From positions 13,833,501 through 13,897,500 of the forward strand of contig NC_134747.1 of assembly GCF_050436995.1 (NCBI RefSeq): a stretch of DNA of 64,000 nt, read 5' to 3'. Numbering within the stretch: the stretch's first letter is position 1; every line of letters starts with the position of its first letter. Shown in pieces: positions 12,905 through 25,554 of the stretch. The notes beneath the pieces were generated by a model. The model did not search any database and was not told the DNA's origin. It worked only from the letters and a program-made list of their open reading frames with translations. The translations under genes were made by a program, and so were the position numbers. Origin of the DNA: Anticarsia gemmatalis (taxonomy: Eukaryota > Arthropoda > Insecta > Lepidoptera > Erebidae).

Positions 12905-15229
12905 GGTATTTACTTCATAAATCACAAGACTTATTTCAAAACTAGACGTCTAATTTTCATATTACTCACTCAGATCAATACATATTGCGATAATTTATAT
13001 AACACGTGAATAAGCATGCACGTTTGATTGGGCAAAGCTGTCGCGGTGTATTACGGGGAAGTGAGGTGTAATTTGCGGTTCTATCAGCTCCAATCATATC
13101 CAACTGACAGCTGCAATACTTGACTAATTCTGTTACTCAATATACGTGGGTTTTGTTCTTTGTTACGTATTTGAGAAAAATGCAATAGGTTATATCAGCC
13201 CTTCTCCATTGTTATTTTTTTTTGTAAAAAAAATTAATGCAAACTTTGTTTATACGGTTGATTACATCTAGAATCCCATATTTCAACAGGTCGTATTTTT
13301 TGTATTTATTCGATTTCAATCAGTAATTAAACACTTTCTTGTCATTTATCTCCTGCTCAAATTAATCAATGCAAAATAACATAATAAAATATTAATTACA
13401 TAACTCTAATAAAAAGTTTTTAGATGTCACTTGAATTAAAACAAACTTTAACTTTTTGATTTCTTCTACACCTAAAACACTATTGACCACCAGTATTGAC
13501 CACCAATCATTTAAAGGACAAAGAGGTTACACACCCTCAGCCCTATACGAAACAAACGTCTCGGTCCACCTCTCAAGCCAGACACCTGTGAGAGAATCCC
13601 TCATCCAATGACCCATAGCCGCCGGTCCCATGATCACATGGTCACATGGTGTGACGAGGAATGTGACACCTAACACGAGGTAATGATACGCCAGGTCAAT
13701 GATTGATATGTCATCTGGACATTGATATGAATGAGAGGATGAGAATGTAGGCTTGATGTGAAAATCTATTTTGATGTTTTCTTGTGCGTTAAGAATAAAT
13801 TAGGTATAAAATCAATACGGTCACTTATTTTTAGAGGCCCTTTCTTTAGAAGTGGCACATATTATGATTCGAGCCGTAGTGTTTGCGACTTCTTAACAAG
13901 AGGTTGGTGATTTATTTTGGCACAAATTTCTGTTTAATTGTATTCAATATTAGCCTGGATACTGGTTACCTGCCCGTTGCCTATATGCCGTTGCCAAGTG
14001 ATTAACTCTGGATCCTGAAAGCATTTGGAGGGTACTTAAATAAAACTATAATGTTGTTGAAAGGGGTTCCCCTAAACCTATAAACCTCTAACCTTCAACA
14101 TAGACTAATGCATCATATAAAATCAATTCCCTAAGTGTTTTTCACGCTATGGAGGTATTAAGTTAAAGTTTATTTAGGTAATAGTGTAAATTACTAATTC
14201 CCGGTTTCTGAAGGATACTTAGCGATAATTTATCTATTTAAACTGTAATTTTAATATGAGCTCAAACGCTATTGAATAGATAAACTACCGCTAAATGTAC
14301 CTCAGAAACGCTTAGCCACTTTTAATCAGTTTTATCTTAACTAAACCTAATTTCGCAAAAAGATGCGTGAGTCAGTACAGTATTACGCACACGCATTCCT
14401 CGTGGCATAATTTCGCAGTGACATAGAGCTCAGTGTTATGGAGTGGTAAATGAAGGAAAAGGGCCATAAAGGAAATGTCGCACTAATATTAGCAGTCATG
14501 CGCAACTATCTAACACATCTACTCGTTATCCGTCAGGTTACTACTTTGAAGAATTTTTACTTTTTAGATTTTTTTTAGTCTAGCAAAATGTATGAGTATT
14601 TCTATTAAACGGTAAGTAAGTGCTTAAGCCTTTACCTTGAAAAAATGGTTTATGTCTTTTTTCTGGATGTGATCACTCCCTTCAAAGCAAAACTTCGGAG
14701 AGACGAAAGACGGAGAAGAATGCTTTTAAGAGTTATTTTCTTTTAACAGGAAAATTACTGTAAATTAGCAGAAAAGTTAAATCATGTTTGATTCTATATT
14801 CTAGAAATAAGAGGTACAATTTAATTATTTACACGCTTTTAAGACTTCAAATAACTAGGTTCAAGCATGCAAGCCCATCCGTTACTTAATACCCAACTCT
14901 TTATTGAACCATTGTGTTTTCCTAGTACAAGAGGAATAAGACCACAGTGCGATACCATTACACAACTAACCACCATTAAATTATTTACACTACAACGTTT
15001 AACCCCCAAATACCACGGTACCGCAGAACGAATTCACCAAAAATACCCCATTGTTAAATTAATTCTATTAATTATTACGAGAATAGGCAATTAGGTCCAA
15101 ATACTCAAGACATTTGGTACAGTTCTCACATTAAACATAAATAAACAATAGACCAGCCACGGTCGTTTAGATACAAGGTCAGTCAGTTTATGATACTGTA
15201 TTATGGAGTTATTGTAATATAAGAGTAAT
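12905..15229. other. Gene-free stretch
   Basis: Unique-looking AT-rich DNA. Holds a short direct repeat (two tandem TATTGACCACCA units, about 13480-13505) and a locally palindromic CACATGGTCACATGGTG patch near 13636. No gene seen. Confidence 0.5.
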
Positions 15230-15472
15230 AAGTTCGTTCGTTCGTCGTATTGTTAGTGATCAACCTAGTGTCAAAGTTGTTCAAGTCGCCCGAGAGGCCT
15301 TTGACTTGGCTTAGCCACTGTTATCTTAGTGACAACAGTCGGGACCGACTTTTTACGTGCCGTCCGAAGCACGGAGACGCCCAGCTCAAATACCACTATG
15401 CGGTCCCCCATCTATGGAATGACCGCGCTAAGGGTTGCTTAACCCACAGATCGTTTACCGACCGGTGAGCGC
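15230..15472 (-). mobile_element. 5S-derived SINE, older copy
   Basis: On the minus strand: GGTTAAGCAACCCTTAG, then GATGGGGGACCGC (5S-like box C), CTCCGTGCTTCGGACGGCACG shared in kind with the 18.8-kb copy, and a tail with (GAAC)n repeats. Confidence 0.65.
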
Positions 15473-17039
15473 AACTACCTATGGGGGGCCTCAACTAAAT
15501 ACTGATATTGTAATAAGCGTATTAAGTAAGTTGTTTTAAGCGTCTGCTGATAACAAGGGCTCCGGAACTCGAGTCGAAAAAAAAAATCTGTAGGGCTGTA
15601 TAAATTCAGCCAGAAAACCCGTGGTTTGTGCCATGATTCGTGTCATTCCTCCTATTACGTACGGCAAACGTAATAACGATAAAAAAAATACAAATTCCCT
15701 GGTATGGAAGCTACGTTCAATTAAGAGGAAGTATTAATTACTCAATAGGCCTATAATTACATAACTTAAAAAGTTACCCGACTAATACGATCAGAGATGT
15801 CCACACACCACACATAATATCCGTCTAAACACCATCATTACAAAATAAACTTGCGGTTCAAGCAATATAACAGTACGTAGAAGAAGGGGTGATACAGTAA
15901 TTTTTCAGAAACTTCTAGTACAAATAAAAGGCTTAAAGAACCATCGACCAAGGCTTTGGTGAAGCAAAGAACTCAAGTATCGAGGTTAAGATCTAACTGA
16001 AATTCCGACTCTAGGCCGAAATTTAATACTTTGCAGTCATTCAATGTACATACTTTGATTTTCGATTGTAGATGTAAGATTATTCTGGGCTAGCGGCCGG
16101 CGACTTCAGTATTCAGCTCCGCTTCTATTAGTCATAGCGTAAGATCCTCAATAAATGGACTATTAGACAACAAAAATCTAAATTCGAACCAATACCTACT
16201 TTCTGAGATCAGCGCGATCAAACAAACAGTCATACTCTACCTCATATAACCCTTTTACAGTCAAACTCATAGTTCAAAGAACCCTAGCTGAAAGCTGTAT
16301 TATAAATTAAAATGTATTCCTAGTACTAATTAAATAAACAGGTGTAAGACAGGTGATACATTATCCCGTTGCCCTTGAACAAACAACGGGACTTATTGTG
16401 GCTGTTGAGTGATTGTTTTATAAACATTGTTATTGATTTTTATTGATATTGTCTCAATAGTAGTAAATATATCTCCCTTACTCAGAACAGTTTATTCGTT
16501 TTGTTGCGGACAAATTACAGTATCAGCCAAGAAATCAGGGGTGTAAGAAATAAATTGATCAAAATAATAAGATTTTGTATTAATTGTGTCTATACGGATA
16601 TCCGAGTGTCATAAATAGTTGACAAAGTTAACTGGGTAAATGCTTGTAAGTAATGGGTATTGTGGTAGTTATAATCATAAAAGACGCAAAAACTAGGGTT
16701 GGTAATTTTTAAGGGCCGTAAGTTGCGCGACTTATTGGGGTTTTTTAACCTGATGCTAAGAATATTCATAAGTCTAGCGCCTGTCACTGTGTTGGTTGAA
16801 TACCAACTCACATACATAATTAAATGTGTATAAAGACAACAAAAAAATCTATAATTGCAATTACAAAATACGCAAGCAGTCTGGAGTCCTGTTACGATAT
16901 TAAACGTTATACTAATTCCTAGTAAACATAAAAAGCGAATACCGCTAGTTTTATAGAATGTTCGGTACAAAAAGGCAGCGGTGTAAAAAGTGGCCGGGCC
17001 AGTGTGGGACCTTATTCGGGCGCCGCCGGATGTACGGCC
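15473..17039. other. Gene-free stretch
   Basis: Contains most of a 154-codon minus-strand open frame (16590-17054) that I do not accept as a gene; see rejected items. Otherwise nothing identified. Confidence 0.5.
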
Positions 17040-17140
17040 TTGCGAGGTCGTCACCGAGTGACGCTCACACTGAAGTGTAAGCGCAGGTTATAGAGAATGC
17101 TATAAAAATAGAGATGGAGGCTGGAGAGCTTTCAACTATT
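17040..17140 (+). promoter_or_regulatory. TATA-containing promoter-like block
   Basis: CTATAAAAATAG (TATA core 17101-17107) lies ~30 bp before TTTCAACT, with a GC-richer CGTCACCGAGTGACGCTCAC stretch upstream. No downstream coding exon recognised. Confidence 0.2.
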
Positions 17141-17719
17141 TGAACGACTAGTCGATTGAGTAAAGAAGCTAACTAATCAAAGAAACTGGTCGTTTCGAAA
17201 CATTTCTACTATTGACACATCTTTTCTTAGAATTAGAAATAATGCATGCGTTAGAGTAAAATTGACATCGTAACAAAATTATGATTTAGTTCACATTAAA
17301 TAACGTGCAAGTTGTGAGCTCTTTCAGTAACTAAGTGAAAAAAATGTGACGTGTGACCCGAAATTAATTTATGTACATATAGTGTAGTATGTTTTTTTAT
17401 TATAACTTTCCTATTAATTTACAAAAAACGTTATATAACGGCAAATAAACAGTTTATATTGCTTTTTCGAGACAAACAATTGCAGCTTTAAATTAAGCAT
17501 AACTTATTGGATTTGTTGCTATTTTAAACAAATGCATAAAATTAACTTATTACTATACTACATCGGTGTAACAGCATCCAACATGCGTATGCGCAGGCGC
17601 AGTTTAACTAAAACCGGTTGCATCGCATCAATAACTGTTCACATGATTACATCCCTTACGCAACCTCATATATTCACGCTAATATCGTCACGGTGATCTG
17701 CAGTTATGATGGCACATTC

Positions 17720-17990
17720 TTTGTAGAATTTGACTGCTGATTGTGAGGACTCGGGTTCTATTCCCGAGTCGGGTGAAGTATGATGTCGGTATTTTCTGAT
17801 TCATATTTGAATGTTTATTAATATATATGATGCTACTATGGCGCCGTCAGCAGTGTAACCGACTGCCGAACTAGAGGTCGCGGGTTAGATTCCCGGTCGG
17901 ACAAAGTAGTGTAGGTCGTTTGAAATTTATATCAGAATATTTATCTAATAGTAACTTTCTAATAGTAACCTGGAGTTTGGTAACGTCTCC
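17720..17990 (+). repeat. Two adjacent decayed tRNA-SINE-like units
   Basis: The first unit has a box B-like GGGTTCTATTCCCGAGTCGG (17753-17772). The second carries GGCGCCGTCAGCAGTG and GGGTTAGATTCCCGGTCGG (17881-17899) before sequence ending TTTATCTAATAG. They look like a different SINE subfamily from the 33-kb type and are too short to be tRNA genes. Confidence 0.5.
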
Positions 17991-18403
17991 GGTTAATGGC
18001 AATAAGCTTGCCCCCTATTACTTAGGAGTTAGGACCAAGATTATTAATGACAAAACGTAGATGTATTTTATACATTTCTGACTACGCCCTCCGGTAAAAC
18101 AGGCATGATATAATATACATAATAATATGTAAGTGCATTGTACCTGGAATGTGTACGAGTCCGGGAATGTAGCCTTGTAGAGACCGGAAACAAACGATTT
18201 GTCTTTATTAAGGCGGATGATTAGATAAATGTGAGATTAAAGAGTTAATGTAATCATCTATTCACCGGAGGCTTTAATCAATCTTATGCTCAAATTAAAA
18301 TTTTCGAACGTCTTTAATTGACAGTGATAAGTATGGAAATGGTTACTATCCGAAGAGGAAGAAGAAGTATCGTGATATTGCCTTATTGTAAAATCTATAC
18401 TAA

Positions 18404-18653
18404 TCTATACTAATATTATAAAGCTGAAGAGTTTGTTTGTTTGTTTGTTTGTTTGTTTGTTTGTTTGTTTGTTTGAACACGCTAATCTCAGGAACTACTG
18501 GTCCGATTTGAAAAATTCTTTCAGTGTTAGATAGCCCATTTATCGAGGAAGGTAGGAAGGAGCAGAGTACCAGTAAAAAATGTTACAAAAACGGGGAAAA
18601 TTTTGACCCATTCTCTTTTATGTGACGCAAGCGAAGTTGCGCGGGTCAGCTAG
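18404..18653 (+). mobile_element. Helitron-like element with (GTTT)n tract
   Basis: Starts A|TCTATACTAATATTATAAAG and ends GGGTCAGCTAG|T. A CGCAA/TTGCG stem with loop GCGAAG (18626-18641) sits 8 nt before the CTAG terminus, as in Helitrons. A ten-copy-scale GTTT microsatellite lies at 18429-18473. The family is shared with 59429-59713 and 45520-45600. Confidence 0.75.
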
Positions 18654-18782
18654 TTAAGCTATAAAGCCTGTATGATGTGAGATATAACGAGTAGATGGCA
18701 TAGCTCCATAAATGGAGGAAGAAGAAGGGTGAAGACTGGAGCCAAGCAGCATAGACGACGAGGATCATGCTTTTCAGTGTAT

Positions 18783-19163
18783 ATATATATATATTCGCTT
18801 AGCCTTTTGTTCCAAACTATGTTGGAGTCGGCTTCCAGTCCCACCGGATGCAGCTGGATACCAGTGTTTTACATGGAGCGACTGCCTATCTGACCTCCAC
18901 AACCCAGTTACTTGGGTATTAACACGATACCCTTCGGTAAGACTGGTTGTCAGACTTTCAAGCTTCTGACTACTGTTAACGACTGTCAAAGATCTTCGAA
19001 AATGACAGCCGGGACCCACAATTTAACGTGCCTTCCGAAACACGGAGGAACTCGATATGTATAAGATGGTCACCCATCCACGGAACAACCTCGGCAAGCG
19101 TAGCTTAACCTCAGAGATCGATCCGTGCGGCTGTTGTAAACTAAGTCACGAACTCCTCGATCG
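18783..19163 (-). mobile_element. 5S rRNA-derived SINE with intact target-site duplication
   Basis: A 381-bp element flanked by a perfect 16-bp direct repeat, ATGCTTTTCAGTGTAT (18767-18782 and 19164-19179). Read on the minus strand its head resembles 5S rRNA: GGTTAAGCTACG, then GGATGGGTGACC, which is the 5S box C region. The body follows, ending in a (TA)n tail (18783-18794). This is the architecture of SINE3-type elements. The clean duplication points to a young insertion. Confidence 0.8.
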
Positions 19164-19425
19164 ATGCTTTTCAGTGTATGAAAAAAGAAATTGTTAAGGT
19201 ATTTTCTAGTATCTAGGTAACGTTAGTCCGACAACTTAATAAAGAGCATGTACAAATCTAAATTATAATTAAGATTTATGTGTATTTACTAAATAAAGTA
19301 GCTACTTATACCAAACAGCCACCGTCCGCTGCATAAGGATGAGGGTCACCGATGATCTAAATTCTGAATTTTGAATACGACCGCTAACCGTGAAGATTGC
19401 AAACAAGGCTTTATAAGTTGTTGGA

Positions 19426-19697
19426 CTATATATCGCACCCCCGGTGCAATACTGTCACTTATGCAAAAATGTAGTTTTTCAGGAGAAGCATTTAAAACAT
19501 TGATGAACCTCACACAGCAATGACTTTATTAGATATCTACAGATAAATGAATAGCTCATATTATAATGTCAATTTTTCACTTTACTTTTGCATAAATAAT
19601 GATAGAGGTGATTTAAAACCATTACTACATATGTAAGTACATAAGTAACTCATCTTTTACAAAAGTGACAGTGTTGCACCAGGGGTGCGATATATAG
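19426..19697. mobile_element. MITE with ~35-bp terminal inverted repeats
   Basis: Left end CTATATATCGCACCCCCGG and right end (reverse complement) CTATATATCGCACCCCTGG; similarity continues through GTGCAA(T/C)ACTGTCACTT. The 272-bp body is non-coding. The TATATA ends make the target duplication ambiguous. Confidence 0.7.
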
Positions 19698-21975
19698 CTC
19701 TGCCTGCAACCTGATTCTGCAACTGTGTCTTTAATTTTACGATATATTTTTAAGCCAAAGCCTGTCTCAATCAGTCTAATTGTTCTAAATGTAATTAGTT
19801 TCATCTTACGCTAATTTCGTTCCACCATTACTGGTTAATTAGAAATTGAAACAAGTATTAAATAATACTTAATGATCACTCAGCTACGGTTATTACCGAC
19901 AAATACTTTATTGCTCGTAGATCAAGAATGGACTAATTTATACTTGCACTAGTTTCTGACCGTGACTTCTTCGGTGTTAAAAGATTTTTTGTTTATTTTA
20001 ATTTTGAAAATGTTTTTATTGGATTTTTTGTGAATGTTAATTTTGCTTAAAATCTATTTGTTTGTCAAATTTCATTAAAATATATTTATTTAAGCGTTTT
20101 TGCGGAAATAGTAACAAACATTAATACAGCCAATTAATGTTTTCATTTGTATTTCTGGTATTAATATTCTTCCCTTATTTTAGCCTTTTAAAGGATGTAT
20201 TTTTTACAAGGAGCCGATCTTCGATTGGATCTCCGGGTTTTATTTATCTCCTTAATTATAGTCTGTCAAAATGAGTTCAGTGGTTTAGCAGTAAAAGTGC
20301 AACTGACAGACTTTCGCACTCTAATGATAACTATGAAGATGTAATTCAGTTACATTCAAACGTACATTCCTATAAATTGTCAAGCGAATTAGAACCTTAT
20401 TTCTTTAAGATAAGATGTATCAGTAATAACAGTTTTTGATGTAATATCCGCTCTAGATAAACAATGATTGCTAAAGGCACGCGCTGATTGAATAATCATC
20501 ATAAAGGGCGTTACGTTGTATTTGCAGTTATGTTACTTGTAAAGTATTATGTAAGATTCATTTGAAGTGATTGTCACTTGCTACTATTGGTTTTCATAAG
20601 TACGTGTTGTATTACAAGAAGTTAGCTTTACAAGAATTTATAAGACAAACTTAACGACGACGTTGGAGTCTAAATTAAGTCTAATCCCATATTTTACTTT
20701 GACTAGCATATTGTAAAGTAATCTGAATCAACGAACATGTTGCGCCTGGTTTACAAAAAAAATAAAATGCGTGATCTAATCATAATGTTGATTTGTACGT
20801 GATTTGTACATATTCTTCTTGTGAGTTCAAATCACCCGCTTGATGGAGATTAAAGTTAAATTGTAGTAGTAGTATAGTCATTCTACTCTATTTCTTTTAG
20901 TGAATATTATTTGCCAATAAGCTTTGAATATAAAGCATCCTAGCATCTCATTATTCCTTAATTTTGCCGGCAGCAGCACAATCTCGCGAAATCTTAATGA
21001 AAATGAATCAAGAGAGCGCACGGGTGATGTACAAAAAATATCGGTCGTACACAACCGCTAGATGTGCTGATACCATTGTTTGACGTGGGAACGCTTCCGT
21101 GACACCATGGGCAAAAACTGACGCTTTTGGTGTAGACAGGCGGAGGACGCAGTGTCAGCGAGTAATGTCTTGTCGGTCCTACTAATAAGTCGTTTTAAAA
21201 TCTATCCTTCTGTAGTTTTATAAAGAAAATGAAAAAGTTTGGTAAGAATGTCTATTACTTACTCTACAGACTTACTGGCTTTTGCTCATGGTTTTGTCCG
21301 TGACATGACATAAGTCAAAGTCGGATGAGTCTTATAAAAAAGTTCAAACATATTTGTATGCACTTTTTGTAAAACCTCAGATACAGTTTTATCATTTTGA
21401 CTCCACGGGCTTTGGATGAATGATCTCCGGTCGACAAACACTTTCATTGCGTCTTTACGAAGAAATTCTTAATATTGTTATGTTTCGCTTAAATATAATA
21501 AAATATTACTACTCAGCGAAAGTAGCCTTTTGTCTTGTAGAAGGGCTCGTAAAGAAAAACTTGAAGTGATATAAAACAAGACATAGTCGAAATATAATTG
21601 AAGGCCCTCACGCTGATGTCTTTAATAAAACGCTTATTACGAAATCGCTACTCGCCCTCACTGCGACCGCACTCACCTAACTAGGGTAATGTAGAACGGT
21701 AATGAGTTTGGAACAAATGAAGTTATAGAAGGTGATCACATGCAGTTAATATTGAACCGTAACCGATTCGCGCCGTTATATCGTTCACATGCCAAATAAT
21801 ACCTTATTAGCTTTATTTTTGTGGAAAGTAGGCTTATTGTTGGGGAATGTAGGTGCGTAATATGAACGTGACGGGCAAAGTATAACGAAGATGTTAACAT
21901 TATTATTTTATTAGATTATCGAGAGAATGGTGCGAAAATTTGTTCATGAGGCTATAAATCAAGATTTATTTTGCA
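19698..21975. other. Gene-free stretch
   Basis: AT-rich with a modestly GC-richer block at 21040-21180 (GACGTGGGAACGCTTCCGTG) that could be regulatory. No ORF of note and no clear repeat. Confidence 0.5.
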
Positions 21976-22342
21976 CTAGCTGACCCGTGCGGCTCCGCTC
22001 GCGTGAATGATTTTTTTTTACTAATACAAAGCTTAATTATTCCTTAACAACAAAATATGCTTTTTTTCACGAAAAATATTCTCAGAATTATTTATATCTC
22101 ATATAACTCGCGCTAAAGCATTTCCCCCATTAAAACTGTTGCCATGACAACGGAATTTTGTTAATTCAATGTCATTATAACATGATTATTCGCAACTTCG
22201 GTGGCGAAACCTGAATTTTCCCGGGAAATACGTCATTTTCCCGGCGTAAAAAGTAGCCTAGTGGTCCTTTCTCGGGTATCAAACTATCTCCATACCAAAT
22301 TTCATGCAAATTGGTTCAGTAGTTTAGGCGTGATTGAGTAGC

Positions 22343-22377
<35 letters not shown>

Positions 22378-22408
22378 GTTACTTTCGCATTTATAATATT
22401 AGTATGGA
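21976..22408 (-). mobile_element. Helitron-like element with (CAGA)n tract
   Basis: On the minus strand, A|TCCATACTAATATTATAAATG to GCACGGGTCAGCTAG|T. The (CAGA)n tract lies at 22341-22376. Longer (433 bp) subfamily related to the 11.7-kb copy at its 5' end. Confidence 0.7.
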
Positions 22409-23454
22409 TTTAGTTTCAGTGTTCAATATACCTAATTGCTCAACGAATTTATCTGAACTTCGAAACCGATTAGTAGTAAAAATACTTGACGCAGATACTC
22501 CATAGATGTGAAACTGTATATTTGTGGAAGTGGATCTTTCACGCAACAGGAAGATTCCTCTCGGATAGGTATAGACTACAGACGTAACGTTATGTGGTAG
22601 TTAACCAAATTTTTGTTTCGCATTTCTCGCTTAACGCTAGAGCTATCGTCTGTGACTGCCTCAAATTTAAAGGTGAGTAAATTAATTACTGAAGAGCATT
22701 TATACAAATGCCAATTAAGTACATACAAAAAAACACCAAACACCTTCCTTAGTGACACCAAGTCTAGTTATATGAGTAGACCACCCAAGTCCTGAGTACT
22801 GCAATACTCATTGAAGTAAGTAATAATTGCAGCAAATAAATTTCCCATTGTGTAACAAGAACTGATGGGAACTTACTGGCACCCAGGGTGGTCTGGAATA
22901 TACAGACATACATAAAAGTTTAATTAATGTGATTGCAGGCGACTATTGCAAGATCAAGCAGTAGGCAGCAATGGCTGACTCTGAATTTGGATTCAGGGGA
23001 GTGCAACACTGCCAATAGGGTTATACAAGGTCTTATTATTAGATCTTAATACACTTCTACTCAGATTAGCACTGAACGATTGTAAGTCTCTGAAGAAAAA
23101 ACATTTGCTTATGCTTTGCTATTAGTTGTTTATAAGCAAAACTTGTGTTTCAAACAGCTGAAGACCTGCGCTAATGATAACTTTAAGCGCCGATTATAGG
23201 TTAAGCTTTTAAAATCTTATTTCGAAATAAGATTCACGTATCTCAGTTGATAACTATTTGAAAGCCACTATGCTGTACATTGTTTTCTTCCTTAGATTAT
23301 AGTGATTAACATGTTACGTCAAAGCAGCAATGTACTGAATAGTGACCATCAATTTGACGTACACTAGTTGTCAACCTAATAAACCAGACACCTAACACTT
23401 ATATCACAATTCATCTCGGCATTACGCCAGAAGCTGCGAGTGTACTGTTACAAC

Positions 23455-23540
23455 CGTTAAGATGTCGTGCGCGGGAGTCGAACCCGACACCGCTCCCACA
23501 CTACCTGTACACGGAACGTAACGCGACTCCATCTTACTGT
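23455..23540 (-). repeat. tRNA-like SINE head remnant
   Basis: The minus strand reads GGGTTCGACTCCCGCGCACG (box B and paired arm) preceded by GCGTTACGTTCCGTGTACAG. It cannot be folded into a full cloverleaf with a normal anticodon loop as read by eye. Confidence 0.4.
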
Positions 23541-24895
23541 TGATCAGATAAAAACCAAATTGATGATACACACGCGATGGTTTTTTGGACATACTATTAG
23601 AGATTGTGATAGTGTATGGGATTTGTGAATCGCGAGATCTTAGGTACTATTTCCATCGCCACGGCGGACCACATTCCCCGTTTGTGCAGTCTCAACGCGG
23701 CGGGCATCTAGCCGGTGGGTCGAACTTTACGGCAACCCGGAAGGATTTCCATGACGAAAAAAATTTAAAGAAAACGTTACTATTCGTGTGTCGGGCTATG
23801 TATATTGTTTTCCTAGTTTGGTTGATATTAAACTTGCTACATAATACTTTAAAAAAATGGCATGGTCACCTGTCGGCCACTTGCTAACGCTTAGATGTCA
23901 TCCAGCGGCCAAAGTACCTAGATTAATAAATTAAGTCTGTGTAGATAAACTACTAATCGACTTTTGCACGGTGGTAAACGACATACGTTGAAGCCAAAAG
24001 ATATGGTGCAGTGAGGAAGTCATGTTTGTTGCGAACTAGAGTATTCTTTCCTCTACACATTAGCGTAGGCGTACACATGAACTGCGTATGCATATGCCGT
24101 GAACATACGCGGTGTCGTGTAGGTGTCCGTCCAAACGTCTCTAAAATATACACAACTACTGTCTAGGCCCTCAGTCAAAGGTTCTCAGCAATCATTAGTG
24201 TATCTCACGACAGTTGATTGTCAGTTAACGCTTATCCTGCCACGCTATTGTCGATCAAATTGCAAGAATACCTCACACGGGAACATTATTTACTACAAGT
24301 ACTTATAGTGACTGTCAGTGGACAGGAACCCACGTGGCGCAGTGGACCTACTAATGGACTGTTGGTTAATAATTGTAAAATAATATTAATAAGTAGGTTC
24401 CTAATTACTTGCAAGACTTAATATTTTTCTTTGTTTTGAAAAAGCTCGGGTTTTCAAAATTAAAATTAATAATAAAATTATAAAAGTGAAACTAACTCTA
24501 TATATTTCCTTTTCATGCCTAAACCACTGAATCGATTTGAGTAAATATTTGTACAAAGACTGTTTGAAACCTGAGAATAATATTGAACATACAGCGCTGC
24601 GTAAATTCTCTCTCAGAAGTTAGTTGAAAATATAATACTCTGTACATATTCCTTTGTGTTACACCTTGTGTACATTTATTTATAGAAAATCCAAATATGG
24701 AAACATTATATTATGATTATCATCTGACAAATATAATTATAAAACTTTCTTAAATAACTTGATTATTAAGAAATTCAAAATTTCTCAATACAGGTTAAAA
24801 TTTAACCGTATAAAACAAGACAGAGCAATTATTATAGTACCTGTTTATAAATATATCGGTATTCGGTAGTAAACAACACCATATACGTATGTTTT

Positions 24896-24932
24896 GGCCA
24901 TACAATGGACCATATGGTCATACGGTATGGCC
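24896..24932. repeat. Nested palindrome
   Basis: Outer arms GGCCATAC / GTATGGCC enclose a perfect 12-bp palindrome GACCATATGGTC (24908-24919). It could extrude as a hairpin. No element ends or target duplication seen. Confidence 0.5.
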
Positions 24933-25349
24933 ACAGGGTACTCAGTAAATTATGGTACCGAGCCATTACACACTTCCCAACTTTTATACACTTGTCATAT
25001 GTAATCAAAATATCAATAAACACTGATTTGGTTTATAAATATAGTAATGTGTCAAATGCAAGGCAATTTTATGTCTATTTTACTAAGCTGAAACTGGTAA
25101 TAGACCATTTGTATAATACAAACGGTTTAACCAACTGTGGTAATTAGAAAAAGTCAAAATGCATTAAAAAAAATGACGTTCTTCCCTAGAATTCAAAATC
25201 TATGACTCAGGAAATTTCAGCCGTTTATCCGTGAAAGTCACAGACAGACAAAGTAACTATTATGTTTATAATGATAAGTTTAATTCTTCGTCTTTTTTTA
25301 TAAGTATATTTCAAATTAGTTGTAGTTATGTGTGTATTAGAAATAATTA

Positions 25350-25554
25350 TCACATGCTCCAACGGTGAAGGAAAACATCGTGAGGAAACCCTGCATGCCT
25401 AAAATTTGTTTAATACATTTATCTTGGGCATGCAAAGTCCCCAACCCGCACTTGGCCAGCGTGGTGGACTCAAGGCCTAACCCTTCCCTCATTACGGGAG
25501 GAGACCCTTGCCCAGTAGTGGGACAGTAATGGGTTAATTGTTTTTTTTTTTTTT
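25350..25554 (+). repeat. LINE 3' end (family A), longest copy, with T-rich tail
   Basis: Extends the family upstream: AACGGTGAAGGAAAACATCG, then CCTGCATGCC, CCAACCCGCACTTGGCCAGC, and the GGAGGAGACCC block, followed by a T-run (25541-25554). GCATGCC...GGCATGC copies inside could pair. Confidence 0.65.

Larger units (their letters stand above)
22409..25349. other. Gene-free stretch
   Basis: Holds the tRNA-like remnant at 23.5 kb, a GC-richer patch at 23,640-23,750, a box A-like fragment near 24,331 and the palindrome at 24.9 kb. The 100-codon frame at 23585-23887 lacks any recognisable domain. Confidence 0.5.

Noticed and set aside
16590..17054. 154-codon open frame on the minus strand, the longest in the gene-free half
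   Set aside because: Cys/Tyr/Asn-rich, no domain, no splice context, and composition follows the local AT-rich DNA. It is likely chance, though the GC-richer first 25 codons could be a repeat edge.
18429..18473. CRISPR-like array suggested by tandem repeats
   Set aside because: It is a plain (GTTT)n microsatellite inside a Helitron-like element; there are no spacers and the genome is eukaryotic.
23585..23887. 100-codon plus-strand open frame with a hydrophobic segment near its end
   Set aside because: No homologous motif recognised, no conserved start context, and it sits beside SINE-like remnants. Treated as chance.
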